A DNA stretch of 13,158 nucleotides from Chthoniobacterales bacterium (GCA_025980625.1 JAICXG010000054.1:1-13158), one strand, 5' to 3'; counted from the first letter of the stretch, positions 1-6,551 are shown. The notes: generated from the sequence alone by a model not told the origin. Numbers and translations are program-made.

Positions 1-639
1 AGGATTTTCGTCGACGCGGTCCACTACGCGCCGCATCAGCTCGTCGATGTGGGTGCGATGGATTGCGATTTCCTCAGTTGTTCAGCCTACAAGTTTTACG
101 GACCGCACATCGGAATTCTTTATGGCCGGCACAATTTGCTTGCCGCGCTCGATTTCCCAAAGCTCGCGCCCGCGCCGGATACCGCGCCTGAGCGGGCTGA
201 GACCGGCACGCAAAATCACGAAGGGATCGCGGGTGCCGCCGCGGCGGTTGATTTCCTTGCTTCGCTCGTGGCCGGCGAGAGCAGGCGCGATCGCCTCGCG
301 GCCGCTTTTGCCGGGCTGCACCGCCGGGGTCTTATGCTCGTTAGGCAGCTCTGGGACGGTCTTCAGGCAATAGATGGAGTGAAAACCTATGGCCCATCGC
401 CTGACGAGCCGCGCACTCCTACACTTGCCTTTACCGTGGCTCGTCTTTCAGCTCGCGAGGTCGCACAGCGTCTTGCTCAGCGCGGCGTCTACGTGTCTGA
501 TGGCGACTTCTACGCCACTACCGTGGTCGAGCGCCTTGGCCTCGGATTGCAGGGATTGGTCCGGGCCGGCTGTGCCTGTTACACGACGGAAGAAGAAGTG
601 AACCGCCTGATCGACGGTGTTCGATCGATCGCAAGCTAG
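1..639 (+). CDS. Cysteine desulfurase-like class V aminotransferase, C-terminal part (5' end outside window)
   Basis: The reading frame is open from base 1 and ends at TAG 637-639, giving 212 visible residues; the true start lies upstream. The visible part begins RIFVDAVHYAPH, which carries the Asp that pairs with the PLP ring nitrogen in fold-type I enzymes, followed by SCSAYKFYGPH, where K31 (bases 91-93) is the expected PLP Schiff-base lysine. GILYGR and AETGTQNHEG follow. This pattern matches the VC1184-type (TIGR01976) subgroup of class V aminotransferases, which are related to SufS/NifS-type cysteine desulfurases but whose exact substrate is unknown. About half the protein is missing, so the sulfur-accepting cysteine loop cannot be checked. 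A GTG at 49 and an ATG at 58 are internal codons and not starts, because the conserved DAVHY motif lies before them. One TCGTTAGGC word lies within it. Confidence 0.9.
   Translation, partial: RIFVDAVHYAPHQLVDVGAMDCDFLSCSAYKFYGPHIGILYGRHNLLAALDFPKLAPAPDTAPERAETGTQNHEGIAGAAAAVDFLASLVAGESRRDRLAAAFAGLHRRGLMLVRQLWDGLQAIDGVKTYGPSPDEPRTPTLAFTVARLSAREVAQRLAQRGVYVSDGDFYATTVVERLGLGLQGLVRAGCACYTTEEEVNRLIDGVRSIAS
338..346 (+). repeat. TCGTTAGGC word, copy 1
   Basis: Exact 9-mer inside the aminotransferase-like gene, read in phase as L-V-R-Q with a rare AGG arginine codon. See the finding on the dispersed word. Confidence 0.75.
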
Positions 640-707
640 CGCAACTTTCCAGCCTGAAATAATGGCCAAAGCTATCTTCAACCTCACCATCAGAAAGGAA
701 TAACTCA

Positions 708-986
708 ATGAAAGCTACCTGGCATGGCGTCACTTTAGCCGAGAGCGATAACACGCTCGTTGTCGAAGGTAACGACTACTTCCCGCTCGAGTCGATCCAG
801 CGCCAATATTTCCGCGCGAGTGAGCATCATACGCATTGTCCCTGGAAGGGCGAGGCGAGTTACTACGACATCGTCGTGGACGGCGCGGTCAACCAGGCGG
901 CCGCCTGGTATTATCCCGAGCCAAAACAAGCCGCCGCTAACATCAAAGGACGGATTGCCTTCTGGAAAGGAGTCGCTGTCGGGTGA
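708..986 (+). CDS. DUF427 domain protein
   Basis: Complete 92-residue protein made of one DUF427 domain. Hallmarks are HCPWKGEASYYD (residues 43-54), AAWYYPEP (65-72) and GRIAFWKGV (81-89), in the family's usual order and at its usual short length. The start is supported by AAGGAA at 695-700, seven bases before the ATG. No biochemical role is established for the family, so none is given here. The TGA stop (984-986) shares its A with the ATG of the NUDIX gene, so the two are probably translationally coupled. The 68-base gap upstream shows no terminator, and this gene may or may not be co-transcribed with the preceding aminotransferase-like gene. Confidence 0.93.
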   Translation: MKATWHGVTLAESDNTLVVEGNDYFPLESIQRQYFRASEHHTHCPWKGEASYYDIVVDGAVNQAAAWYYPEPKQAAANIKGRIAFWKGVAVG

Positions 987-1480
987 TGGGAGGCGGCTCC
1001 CGCACCAGCGCCGGCTTGCTCATGTATCGCTCCGGGAGCGCCGGCCTCGAGGTGCTGCTCGTTCATCCCGGCGGTCCCTTTTTTGTTCGGAAAGATGAAG
1101 GCGCCTGGACCATCCCGAAAGGCGAGCCCGTGGCCGGCGAGGACCTGCTTACCCGCGCGCGGGTTGAATTCGCCGAAGAACTCGGCTTCCAGCCGGAAGG
1201 CGAGCTACTGTCGTTAGGCACGATCCGGCAAAAAGGCGGCAAAACCGTTCATGCCTGGGCCTTCGAGGGCGATTTGCCTAACGATGTCGTTGTCTGCTCC
1301 AACACCTTCCAGCTGGAGTGGCCGCCCCGTTCCGGAGAATACCGAAACTTTCCCGAGATTGATCGCGCAGAGTTTTTTCCACTGGAAGTGGCGCAGCGGA
1401 AGATCAACCCTGCCCAGGTTAGTTTGCTGGAGCGACTGAGGGCGCTGAAGACAGGAAGCGCAAGTGCGATCAATCGGTAA
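986..1480 (+). CDS. NUDIX hydrolase, COG4119-type
   Basis: A 164-residue protein that likely hydrolyses a nucleoside-diphosphate-linked substrate. The Nudix box spans residues 46-68 (starting GEPVAGEDLLTRAR). The family features of COG4119 are visible: VLLVHPGGPFF-like strand near the N terminus, DEGAWTIPKGE (37-47), GGKTVHAWAFEGD (84-96), SNTFQLEWPPRSG (105-117) and FPEIDRAEFF. The consensus REUXEE segment reads VEFAEE here, so the box arginine is Val60, while the metal-binding glutamates E61, E64 and E65 are kept. I chose ATG 986 because it overlaps the DUF427 stop as TGATG; GTG 983 in the same frame would add one residue. GGAAAGGAG at 964-972 could serve as Shine-Dalgarno, though spaced rather far. 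The 3' end overlaps the serine hydrolase by 17 bases. Two TCGTTAGGC words lie within it, in opposite orientation. Confidence 0.93.
   Translation: MGGGSRTSAGLLMYRSGSAGLEVLLVHPGGPFFVRKDEGAWTIPKGEPVAGEDLLTRARVEFAEELGFQPEGELLSLGTIRQKGGKTVHAWAFEGDLPNDVVVCSNTFQLEWPPRSGEYRNFPEIDRAEFFPLEVAQRKINPAQVSLLERLRALKTGSASAINR
1211..1219 (+). repeat. TCGTTAGGC word, copy 2
   Basis: In the NUDIX gene, read as S-L-G with a rare TTA leucine codon. It forms an inverted pair with copy 3, 56 bases downstream. Confidence 0.75.
1276..1284 (-). repeat. TCGTTAGGC word, copy 3
   Basis: In the NUDIX gene, read on the + strand as L-P-N-D in the CCT AAC phase. Confidence 0.75.
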
Positions 1481-2387
1481 GTTACTAACTGCATTTCTTC
1501 TGACCACCCTGGCCGAGCCTGGTCGCGGTGACTTTCGGGAATTCCATGCCGTGTCGGTCAGTCCCGACCTCAGAGCTAGAGTAACTCGCGCCGCGGCAGC
1601 CTCGTTGAAGGATTTCCCGAAACTGACTGCTGATAATCTCGCACTTAGCGTTATCGACCTTACGCACCCAGAAAAGATGGTTCGGGCCGAATATCATGGC
1701 GACGCGCCGTTTTATCCTGCCTCGCTGGTAAAGCTATTCTTCATGGCGGCGGCCTTTCACCAGGATCATTTCACGCCGGAGGTTGAGCGGGCTTTGAGCG
1801 AAATGATTCGCCTCTCCGATAACGACGCCGCGTCCTATCTGGTCGACGTGCTGAGCGAGACGACGAGTGGACCCGAATTGGATGGCAAGGCGCTCGAACA
1901 GTTTTTCTACCGCAGGCGCAGCCTCAATCGTTACTTCGCTTCGCTGGGCTACGACGCGAGCGTTTTTCTTAAGCCGTGGAGCTTTGGTCCCTATGGGCGC
2001 GAGATGCAGATCCTTGGCGAAAACAAAGCCAATCGTAATCGCGTCAGCGCGAACTCGGTCGCCTCACTCCTTCTCTGGATCGCGCGCCGTCATGCTATCT
2101 CTCCCTCGGCCAGCGAAGCCATGCTTCGATTGCTCGCGCGCCCGTTAACTCCGCCGCGCCCCGACGAAAATCAAATAACAGGCTTCTTCGGTGAATCTCT
2201 GCCTGTCGGCGCGCGGCTCTGGTCGAAGGAGGGCGATACAAGCGAGGTCCGCCACGATGCGGCCTATGTCGAGTTATTCGACGGCCAGAAGTATGTCATC
2301 GTCATTCTCACTCGGGGAACAGCCGACGATAAGACGCTGCTTCCCGGGATCGGCCGGCATCTCCTTCAGGAGTTGCAGTTACGCTAG
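1464..2387 (+). CDS. Exported class A beta-lactamase-like serine hydrolase
   Basis: A 307-residue protein with an N-terminal export signal (MRSIGKLLTAFLLTTL, basic then hydrophobic) and a Beta-lactamase2-type (PF13354) fold, so it probably acts outside the cytoplasm on a beta-lactam or peptidoglycan peptide. The active-site motifs are visible: S87-L-V-K90 (SxxK, nucleophile and base), S118-D-N120 (SDN) and K255-E-G257 in place of the usual KTG triad. The omega-loop ExxLN of true class A beta-lactamases is not obvious, so a carboxypeptidase-like or degenerate hydrolase is as likely as a resistance enzyme. The start is GTG 1464, supported by AGGAAG at 1453-1458 and by the signal peptide beginning immediately after. 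It overlaps the end of the NUDIX gene by 17 bases, which suggests coupling. It converges on priA. Confidence 0.85.
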   Translation: MRSIGKLLTAFLLTTLAEPGRGDFREFHAVSVSPDLRARVTRAAAASLKDFPKLTADNLALSVIDLTHPEKMVRAEYHGDAPFYPASLVKLFFMAAAFHQDHFTPEVERALSEMIRLSDNDAASYLVDVLSETTSGPELDGKALEQFFYRRRSLNRYFASLGYDASVFLKPWSFGPYGREMQILGENKANRNRVSANSVASLLLWIARRHAISPSASEAMLRLLARPLTPPRPDENQITGFFGESLPVGARLWSKEGDTSEVRHDAAYVELFDGQKYVIVILTRGTADDKTLLPGIGRHLLQELQLR

Positions 2388-2413
2388 ATCCGGCAACTCT
2401 CGGCGTAAGTCTG

Positions 2414-2428
2414 CCGCAGTCGCTGCGG
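2414..2428. terminator. Small hairpin between convergent genes
   Basis: CCGCAG and CTGCGG form a perfect 6-bp stem with a TCG loop in the 53-base space between the stop codons of the serine hydrolase and priA. The position suits a bidirectional terminator. There is no T-tract on either side, so intrinsic termination is weakly supported. Confidence 0.25.
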
Positions 2429-2440
2429 GTTCCGATACGA

Positions 2441-4666
2441 CTAAAGCAACTGATAAGGATCGACGTCCTCTGCGACGGTGACGTCTTCGGGAAAGGGGAG
2501 TTTGTCGAGGGTCTGACGCAGCAGACGGCTGAGGCGGACAATGGCTTCGCCGCGCACAAGAATGTGGAAACGGTATTGCCCCTGGAGCTTTTCCAAGGGC
2601 GCCGGGGCAGGGTCGCTGATGCTATACTCGTTAGGTAGGTTCTCCCGCAGCCGGCGAGCGAGGGTCTCGGCCGAGAAGCTGGCGTGAGTCTCGTGTTCGG
2701 AACGGGCGGTGATCAGGACGGCGTGAGTGGTTGGCGGGAACTTACATTGTTCCCGGAACTCGAGTTCCTGCTCGAAGTAGCCGGCATAATCGTGATGGCG
2801 GGCAAACTGGATCGATGGACTAAAAGGCGTGTAGGTCTGAACAAATACTTCACCGGGCGCTTCGCCGCGGCCGGCCCGGCCGGCCACCTGGGTGAGCAAT
2901 TGGAAGGTGCGTTCGCCGGCGCGGAAGTCGGGGAGATGAAGCGCGAGGTCGGCATTGATGATGCCGACGAGGGTGACATTCGGGAAGTGCAGCCCTTTCG
3001 CGATCATCTGGGTGCCGACGAGGATATCGATCTTGCCGCTGCGAAAGGCGTGAAGAGTGTCGCGGTAAGCTTCCTTGCGAGTCATCGAGTCGGCGTCCAT
3101 TCGCCTAACGACTGCTTTTGGAAAGAGCGTCGCCACGTTTTCCTCCACTTTCTCGGTCCCGAACCCGGCGTAGATAAGGGCGTTTTCGCCGCACTCGGGG
3201 CAGCGCTTCGGAACAGCGGCGCTGTGCCCGCAGAGATGGCAGCTGAGGCGCGCGTTGGTGCGGTGGAAAGTGAGCGCGACGCTGCAATTGGGGCAATCGC
3301 GCGCTTTCCCGCAATTGCTGCAAAGCAGGGAGGTGGAAAAGCCGCGACGATTGAGGAAGAGGATGGTCTGTTCTTTTCTCGTTAGGCGAGTCTCGATCGC
3401 GCTGCGCAGTTTTTCCGAGAGGATGGCGGCGCTTTTTTCTTTGCGGCGTTCCTGGCGGAGATCGACGATCCGGATCAGCGGCATCTGGCATTGGTCGACG
3501 CGTTGGGTGAGAGTGCTAAGGACGTATTTGCCGCGCGCGGCGTTGTAATAACTTTCGAGCGAAGGCGTCGCGCTCCCGAGAAGGACGGCGCACTTCTCGA
3601 GTTTTGCGCGAACAACCGCGACGTCGCGGGCGTGGTAGCGCGGCGCTTCTTCCTGTTTGTAGGAGGTTTCGTGTTCTTCGTCGACCACGATCAGGCCAAG
3701 GTCTTCGAGGGGAGCGAAGATGGCGCTGCGCGCGCCGATCACGATTTTCGCGCGACCGGAATGGAGCTTATGCCATTCGTCGTGGCGCTCGCCTTCCGAC
3801 AAATGGCTGTGCAGCACCGCAACCATATCCGGCGCGGCGGCGAAACGGTTTTTGAAGCGCTCGACGGTTTGAGGCGTGAGCGAGATTTCCGGGACGAGAA
3901 CGATGGCCGTTTTGCCGCGGGCAAGGGTCGCGCGGATCGCCTGCAGATAGATTTCCGTCTTCCCGCTGCCGGTGACGCCGTGGAGAAGGATTGGCGGATG
4001 AGTCTGCGGGCTGGCGAGTGCAGTTTCGATTAACTTGAGCGCGGCGGTTTGTTCTTCGTTGAGGGCGTACTCGGCGTCGGCGATGAATTGTTCTCCCGCG
4101 TGCGGATCGCGCTCGACCGCCTGCTCGTGCAACTCGATGAATCCGCGCCTAACGAGGGCACGCAGGGCGGCGTTGTCGAGCGCAGTTTGGCGCAGGAGAT
4201 CGGCGGCGGGAATTGCCTCCGGCAGTTGCACGATTGCCTCGAGCAGCTCGGCCTGGCGCGGGGCGCGTCGCCGTAATTTCTCCAGCTCTTCGATTGCCGG
4301 GAGTTTCGTCAGCCTAACGAAGAGCTGCTTTTTCCAGCCGACCTCGGCCTTGCGGATGACCTGTGGAAGAAGGCTCCGCATGACGGTTTCAATCGGGCAG
4401 CAATAGTAAGTCGCCATCCAGCGTGCCAGCTCGATGAGGCGCGGACTAACGACTGGTTTGTCACCTAACAACTCCGCGATCGGCTTGATCCCTTTGGCCG
4501 GGCTCTCGGCAAGGGTGGCGACAACCGTGGCCAGCAACGAGCGGTCGCGAAACGGCACCCGCACGCGCGAGCCGATCGCGATGCGATCGCGCAGCGGTTC
4601 GGGGACGGCGTAGTCGAGCTCGCGCCGGATGGAGCGATCGACGATGACGCGAATGAACTGGGACAT
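2441..4666 (-). CDS. priA: Primosomal protein N' (PriA helicase)
   Basis: A complete 741-residue PriA, the 3'-5' DNA helicase that recognises stalled forks and D-loops and reloads the replisome. The N-terminal DNA-binding region (about 1-110) is followed by the helicase core: Walker A GVTGSGKT (230-237), DEEH (329-332), GSATPSLES (364-372), GTQMIAKGLHFPNV (551-564) and the arginine-finger motif QVAGRAGR (593-600). Eight cysteines form the two PriA zinc sites: C449, C452, C458, C461, C476, C479, C489 and C492. Length is close to that of E. coli PriA. The start is ATG at 4664-4666, matching the conserved N terminus; no strong Shine-Dalgarno precedes it. The gene is divergent from the lytic transglycosylase, with about 97 bases between chosen starts. 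It holds four exact TCGTTAGGC words and two one-mismatch copies (2628-2636, 4444-4452). Confidence 0.98.
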   Translation of the reverse strand: MSQFIRVIVDRSIRRELDYAVPEPLRDRIAIGSRVRVPFRDRSLLATVVATLAESPAKGIKPIAELLGDKPVVSPRLIELARWMATYYCCPIETVMRSLLPQVIRKAEVGWKKQLFVRLTKLPAIEELEKLRRRAPRQAELLEAIVQLPEAIPAADLLRQTALDNAALRALVRRGFIELHEQAVERDPHAGEQFIADAEYALNEEQTAALKLIETALASPQTHPPILLHGVTGSGKTEIYLQAIRATLARGKTAIVLVPEISLTPQTVERFKNRFAAAPDMVAVLHSHLSEGERHDEWHKLHSGRAKIVIGARSAIFAPLEDLGLIVVDEEHETSYKQEEAPRYHARDVAVVRAKLEKCAVLLGSATPSLESYYNAARGKYVLSTLTQRVDQCQMPLIRIVDLRQERRKEKSAAILSEKLRSAIETRLTRKEQTILFLNRRGFSTSLLCSNCGKARDCPNCSVALTFHRTNARLSCHLCGHSAAVPKRCPECGENALIYAGFGTEKVEENVATLFPKAVVRRMDADSMTRKEAYRDTLHAFRSGKIDILVGTQMIAKGLHFPNVTLVGIINADLALHLPDFRAGERTFQLLTQVAGRAGRGEAPGEVFVQTYTPFSPSIQFARHHDYAGYFEQELEFREQCKFPPTTHAVLITARSEHETHASFSAETLARRLRENLPNEYSISDPAPAPLEKLQGQYRFHILVRGEAIVRLSRLLRQTLDKLPFPEDVTVAEDVDPYQLL
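3103..3111 (-). repeat. TCGTTAGGC word, copy 4
   Basis: In priA, read on the coding strand as V-V-R-R (GTT AGG phase). Confidence 0.75.
3379..3387 (+). repeat. TCGTTAGGC word, copy 5
   Basis: In priA, where the coding strand reads it as R-L-T-R with a rare CTA leucine codon. Confidence 0.75.
4147..4155 (-). repeat. TCGTTAGGC word, copy 6
   Basis: In priA, read on the coding strand as L-V-R-R. Confidence 0.75.
4312..4320 (-). repeat. TCGTTAGGC word, copy 7
   Basis: In priA, read on the coding strand as F-V-R-L. Confidence 0.75.
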
Positions 4667-4763
4667 GAATTTAATTGCTCAGCGAGGGCGGCCGTGGATT
4701 GATTCTGCCGGTGATTCTCCGCGCGGCGACCAATATATCCAGCCCGAGAAGGGTAAGCTTACG

Positions 4764-5363
4764 GTGCGTTTTCTTTTCAAGCTGATCATCTGTTTGCTCA
4801 TGGCCGCGGGCGTGGGCATCGGGCTGCTCGCGCTCCGCTCGGGCGATCCATTTTACACCCTTTACGAATGGCTGAGCCCGGCGCGTTTTCAGCAATACGA
4901 TCAACTCATCCGCGCGGCCGCGGCGGCGAACCATCTCGATCCGATGCTGGTCAAAGCGGTCGTCTGGCGTGAGAGCCGGTTCGATCCGCAAAAGCTCGGC
5001 GCGGCGGGTGAGCGCGGGCTGATGCAGGTGAGCGAGATCGCGGCGCGCGAATGGGCGACTGAGAATCGGACGGATAATTTCCAGATCGAGGAGTTGTTTG
5101 ACCCGAACACGAACCTGCAAGCCGGCTCCTGGTATTTGCACCGGGCGATCATGCATTGGCAGCAGATGCGAGATCCTCTGCCGTTTGCGCTCGCCGAATA
5201 CAATGCCGGGCCGAGCCGGGCACAACGCTGGGCAGGGGGCAATGGCGCGCGGCCAGTCTCGGCCCGGGAGTTTCAGAGCAACATCGATTTTCCCGGGACG
5301 AAGCAATACGTCGTGTCGATTCTCGAGCGTTACCGGTTCTATCAGCGGCGCGGGAGGATGTGA
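4764..5363 (+). CDS. Membrane-anchored lytic transglycosylase (SLT domain)
   Basis: About 199 residues with one N-terminal membrane segment (roughly residues 3-24, FLFKLIICLLMAAGVGIG) and a Slt70/MltE-like catalytic domain. It would cleave the MurNAc-GlcNAc bond of peptidoglycan, leaving 1,6-anhydro ends, on the outer face of the inner membrane. Visible motifs are ESRFDP with catalytic Glu70, GERGLMQVS (around 83-90) and AEYNAGPSRAQRW (144-156). I chose GTG 4764 because the membrane segment follows at once and GAGAAGGG lies at 4745-4752. The frame is open further upstream, and ATG 4665 would add 33 residues, but that start overlaps the priA start codon on the other strand and the added residues do not look like a transmembrane-protein N terminus. 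Divergent promoters for this gene and priA should lie in 4667-4763; I see no clear consensus there. Confidence 0.9.
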   Translation: MRFLFKLIICLLMAAGVGIGLLALRSGDPFYTLYEWLSPARFQQYDQLIRAAAAANHLDPMLVKAVVWRESRFDPQKLGAAGERGLMQVSEIAAREWATENRTDNFQIEELFDPNTNLQAGSWYLHRAIMHWQQMRDPLPFALAEYNAGPSRAQRWAGGNGARPVSAREFQSNIDFPGTKQYVVSILERYRFYQRRGRM

Positions 5364-5364
5364 G

Positions 5365-5396
5365 GTGAATGGTGAATCGGCGAACCGTGAATCCAG
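5365..5396 (+). repeat. Short GTGAAT-type direct repeats in a spacer
   Basis: The 88-base spacer (5364-5451) after the transglycosylase stop contains GTGAAT three times in about 30 bases. No function is evident. A GTG at 5365 preceded by GGGAGG could extend the next gene by 29 residues, but that extension does not look like a signal peptide. Confidence 0.35.
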
Positions 5397-5451
5397 CATC
5401 GTGGCTTGTTCGGTGCTTGTTTGTAGTGGCTGGGGACGTTACAATCGCTGC

Positions 5452-6048
5452 GTGCAAGCGAGGCGCTGGATCGCGGGGTTGTTCGGGATTTTCACACTGC
5501 TCGCTGGCAGCCGGAGCTGGGCGCAAAACTGGGATTACACTTCTCCCAAAGAGCCCAACCCCGGGCTGACGCGGCTTCATGCGAAAACGATGACAGGCGA
5601 GAACCTGCCGTTTCGTCGGGCGATCGACGGCCTGGATGCCCAAAGCGATAAGCGGGTCGCGGGAGTCGATATGGTCGCGGCGGCCGTTTCGTGGCAGACC
5701 GGTGTCTCAATCGCGACGCTGAAAGCGCAACACGCCGAGACCGGGCTGAGTTATGCCGAGCTGCTTGTGGCGGATTCGCTCGCGATCGGCAGCGGCAACA
5801 GCTTTGCCAAAATCCTGCGAATGCGCTCAAGAACGCAGACTTGGGCGGAGCTTTCCCTCGAGCTGCGGGTCAATCCCGGCTCGCTCGTCGCGCGGGCGCA
5901 AGCCGCTTCCGTTTCGATCAACAACGCCGTGGGCCGGTATAATCGCCGGCATCGCGAGACCGTCTACGGTCTGGATGTTGTGCGCATACCCAACTCCCAA
6001 AACGTGCCCCGACCCTTTGGGCGCGGGCCGCCTCATCCCGGCGGATGA
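5452..6048 (+). CDS. Secreted alpha-helical protein of unknown function
   Basis: I do not recognise a named family. With GTG 5452 as start the product is 198 residues and opens with a typical signal peptide (QARRWIAGLFGIFTLLAG) and a likely signal-peptidase cut after S-W-A24. The mature protein has an amphipathic, probably all-helical core at about 72-155: VSWQTGVSIATLKAQHAETG, then LSYAELLVADSLA, then SFAKILRMRSRTQTWAELSL. The TGLSYAELLVADSLA/SFAKI/TWAEL pattern resembles short helix-turn-helix-like repeats seen in uncharacterised exported proteins of soil bacteria. The C-terminal tail (about 176-198) is Pro/Gly-rich and likely disordered. The Shine-Dalgarno is weak and the start is uncertain by up to 29 residues. 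Its stop lies inside a hairpin (6032-6049) just before rpsO. Confidence 0.7.
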   Translation: MQARRWIAGLFGIFTLLAGSRSWAQNWDYTSPKEPNPGLTRLHAKTMTGENLPFRRAIDGLDAQSDKRVAGVDMVAAAVSWQTGVSIATLKAQHAETGLSYAELLVADSLAIGSGNSFAKILRMRSRTQTWAELSLELRVNPGSLVARAQAASVSINNAVGRYNRRHRETVYGLDVVRIPNSQNVPRPFGRGPPHPGG

Positions 6049-6049
6049 G
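6032..6049 (+). other. Perfect 7-bp hairpin over the stop codon, upstream of rpsO
   Basis: CTCATCC (6032-6038) and GGATGAG (6043-6049) pair perfectly around a CGGC tetraloop, and the TGA stop of the upstream gene sits in the 3' arm. There is no T-tract, so it is not a classic intrinsic terminator. It could be a transcript-end stabiliser, a weak terminator, or part of the rpsO leader, where S15 autoregulation is known in other bacteria. Confidence 0.4.
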
Positions 6050-6102
6050 CCAGCTCCCCACTTGCGATTGGGCGAAGTTCATCTACAGTGAGCGCTTCGT
6101 TT

Positions 6103-6366
6103 ATGGCAGAAAGCAGTGACACGATGGACATGAAGGAGTTCCAGCTCCACGAGAAGGATACGGGGAGCGCCGACGTGCAAGTCGCGCGCCTGACCCGCCG
6201 GATCGCGGCGCTGACCGAGCACCTCAAGAGTCACGCCAAGGATCATTCGTCGCGTCGGGGACTTCTTAAGATGGTCGCTACGCGCCGCAGTCTGCTCGAT
6301 TACCTCAGTCGATCGAAAAACGATCGCTACAAGCAGGTCATCGAGAAGCTAAATCTACGCAAGTAA
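6103..6366 (+). CDS. rpsO: 30S ribosomal protein S15
   Basis: S15 binds 16S rRNA in the platform of the small subunit early in assembly. The core motifs are unmistakable: KEFQLHEKDTGSADVQVARL, LTEHLKSHAKDHSSRRGLL, RRSLLDYL and a terminal IEKLNLRK. From ATG 6103 the protein is 87 residues, close to the usual 88-89. GTG 6088 in the same frame would give 92 residues; neither start has a strong Shine-Dalgarno, and I prefer the ATG with moderate confidence. It is followed by pnp in the same direction 185 bases later, the conserved rpsO-pnp order found in E. coli and many other bacteria. Confidence 0.97.
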   Translation: MAESSDTMDMKEFQLHEKDTGSADVQVARLTRRIAALTEHLKSHAKDHSSRRGLLKMVATRRSLLDYLSRSKNDRYKQVIEKLNLRK

Positions 6367-6444
6367 GCGCAGAAAACTTCCGGCGTCGCTCGCGTTTATC
6401 GCGTGCTGCCAGCGCCATTCACGAAACAAACACACAACCGGCGA

Positions 6445-6526
6445 CCAGGCCGTCTGTGCACCTTGAGTATAGGTCTTAGTCCCGCGGCCGCGGGATTAAG
6501 ACCTACAATCAGGGTGACCGGCCTGG
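6445..6526 (+). promoter_or_regulatory. Long hairpin in the rpsO-pnp spacer (candidate pnp leader control element)
   Basis: Three nested inverted repeats stack into one long imperfect hairpin: the outer pair CCAGGCCG (6445-6452) with CGGCCTGG (6519-6526); a middle pair CACCTTGA (6459-6466) with TCAGGGTG (6509-6516) containing one G-T wobble; and an inner near-perfect palindrome 6470-6505. It ends 25 bases before the pnp start. In E. coli the same spacer carries an RNase III-cleaved hairpin through which PNPase represses its own mRNA; a similar role here is inference from position and shape. A terminator/attenuator or an inserted palindromic repeat are alternatives. The rest of the 185-base spacer (6367-6444) shows no gene. 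Confidence 0.7.
6470..6505. repeat. 36-bp near-perfect palindrome
   Basis: Positions 6470-6487 pair with 6488-6505 in 18 consecutive pairs with a single G-T wobble (6479/6496). The centre GCGGCCGC is itself a perfect palindrome, and the arms are TAGGTCTTAG and TTAAGACCTA. Such compact palindromes are typical of REP-like repeats, but only one copy is present in this window. Confidence 0.8.
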
Positions 6527-6547
6527 ATTTCGCAAATCTAGAAATCC
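6525..6547 (+). promoter_or_regulatory. Second small inverted repeat just before the pnp start
   Basis: GGATTTC (6525-6531) and GAAATCC (6541-6547) are perfect inverted repeats around a 9-base loop, ending four bases before ATG 6552. It overlaps the foot of the long hairpin by two bases (6525-6526), so the two could be alternative folds. No Shine-Dalgarno is visible between it and the start. Confidence 0.4.
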
Positions 6548-6551
6548 AAAA

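Noticed and set aside
2684..4033. Long open frames on the + strand opposite priA (2684-3385, 3491-4033)
   Set aside because: Shadows of a well-conserved priA gene in GC-rich DNA; no recognisable domain and low-complexity Gly/Ala/Arg composition.
4464..4471. CCTAACAA as a further copy of the dispersed word
   Set aside because: Two mismatches to the consensus, so it was not counted.
4565..4593. CGATCGC-rich palindromes (HIP1-like) in priA
   Set aside because: CGATCG strings are common across this GC-rich sequence and here simply encode priA; there is no sign of special enrichment comparable to TCGTTAGGC.
4629..4763. Longer start for the lytic transglycosylase
   Set aside because: The added segment overlaps priA on the other strand and precedes, without adding to, the membrane anchor; GTG 4764 has a Shine-Dalgarno.
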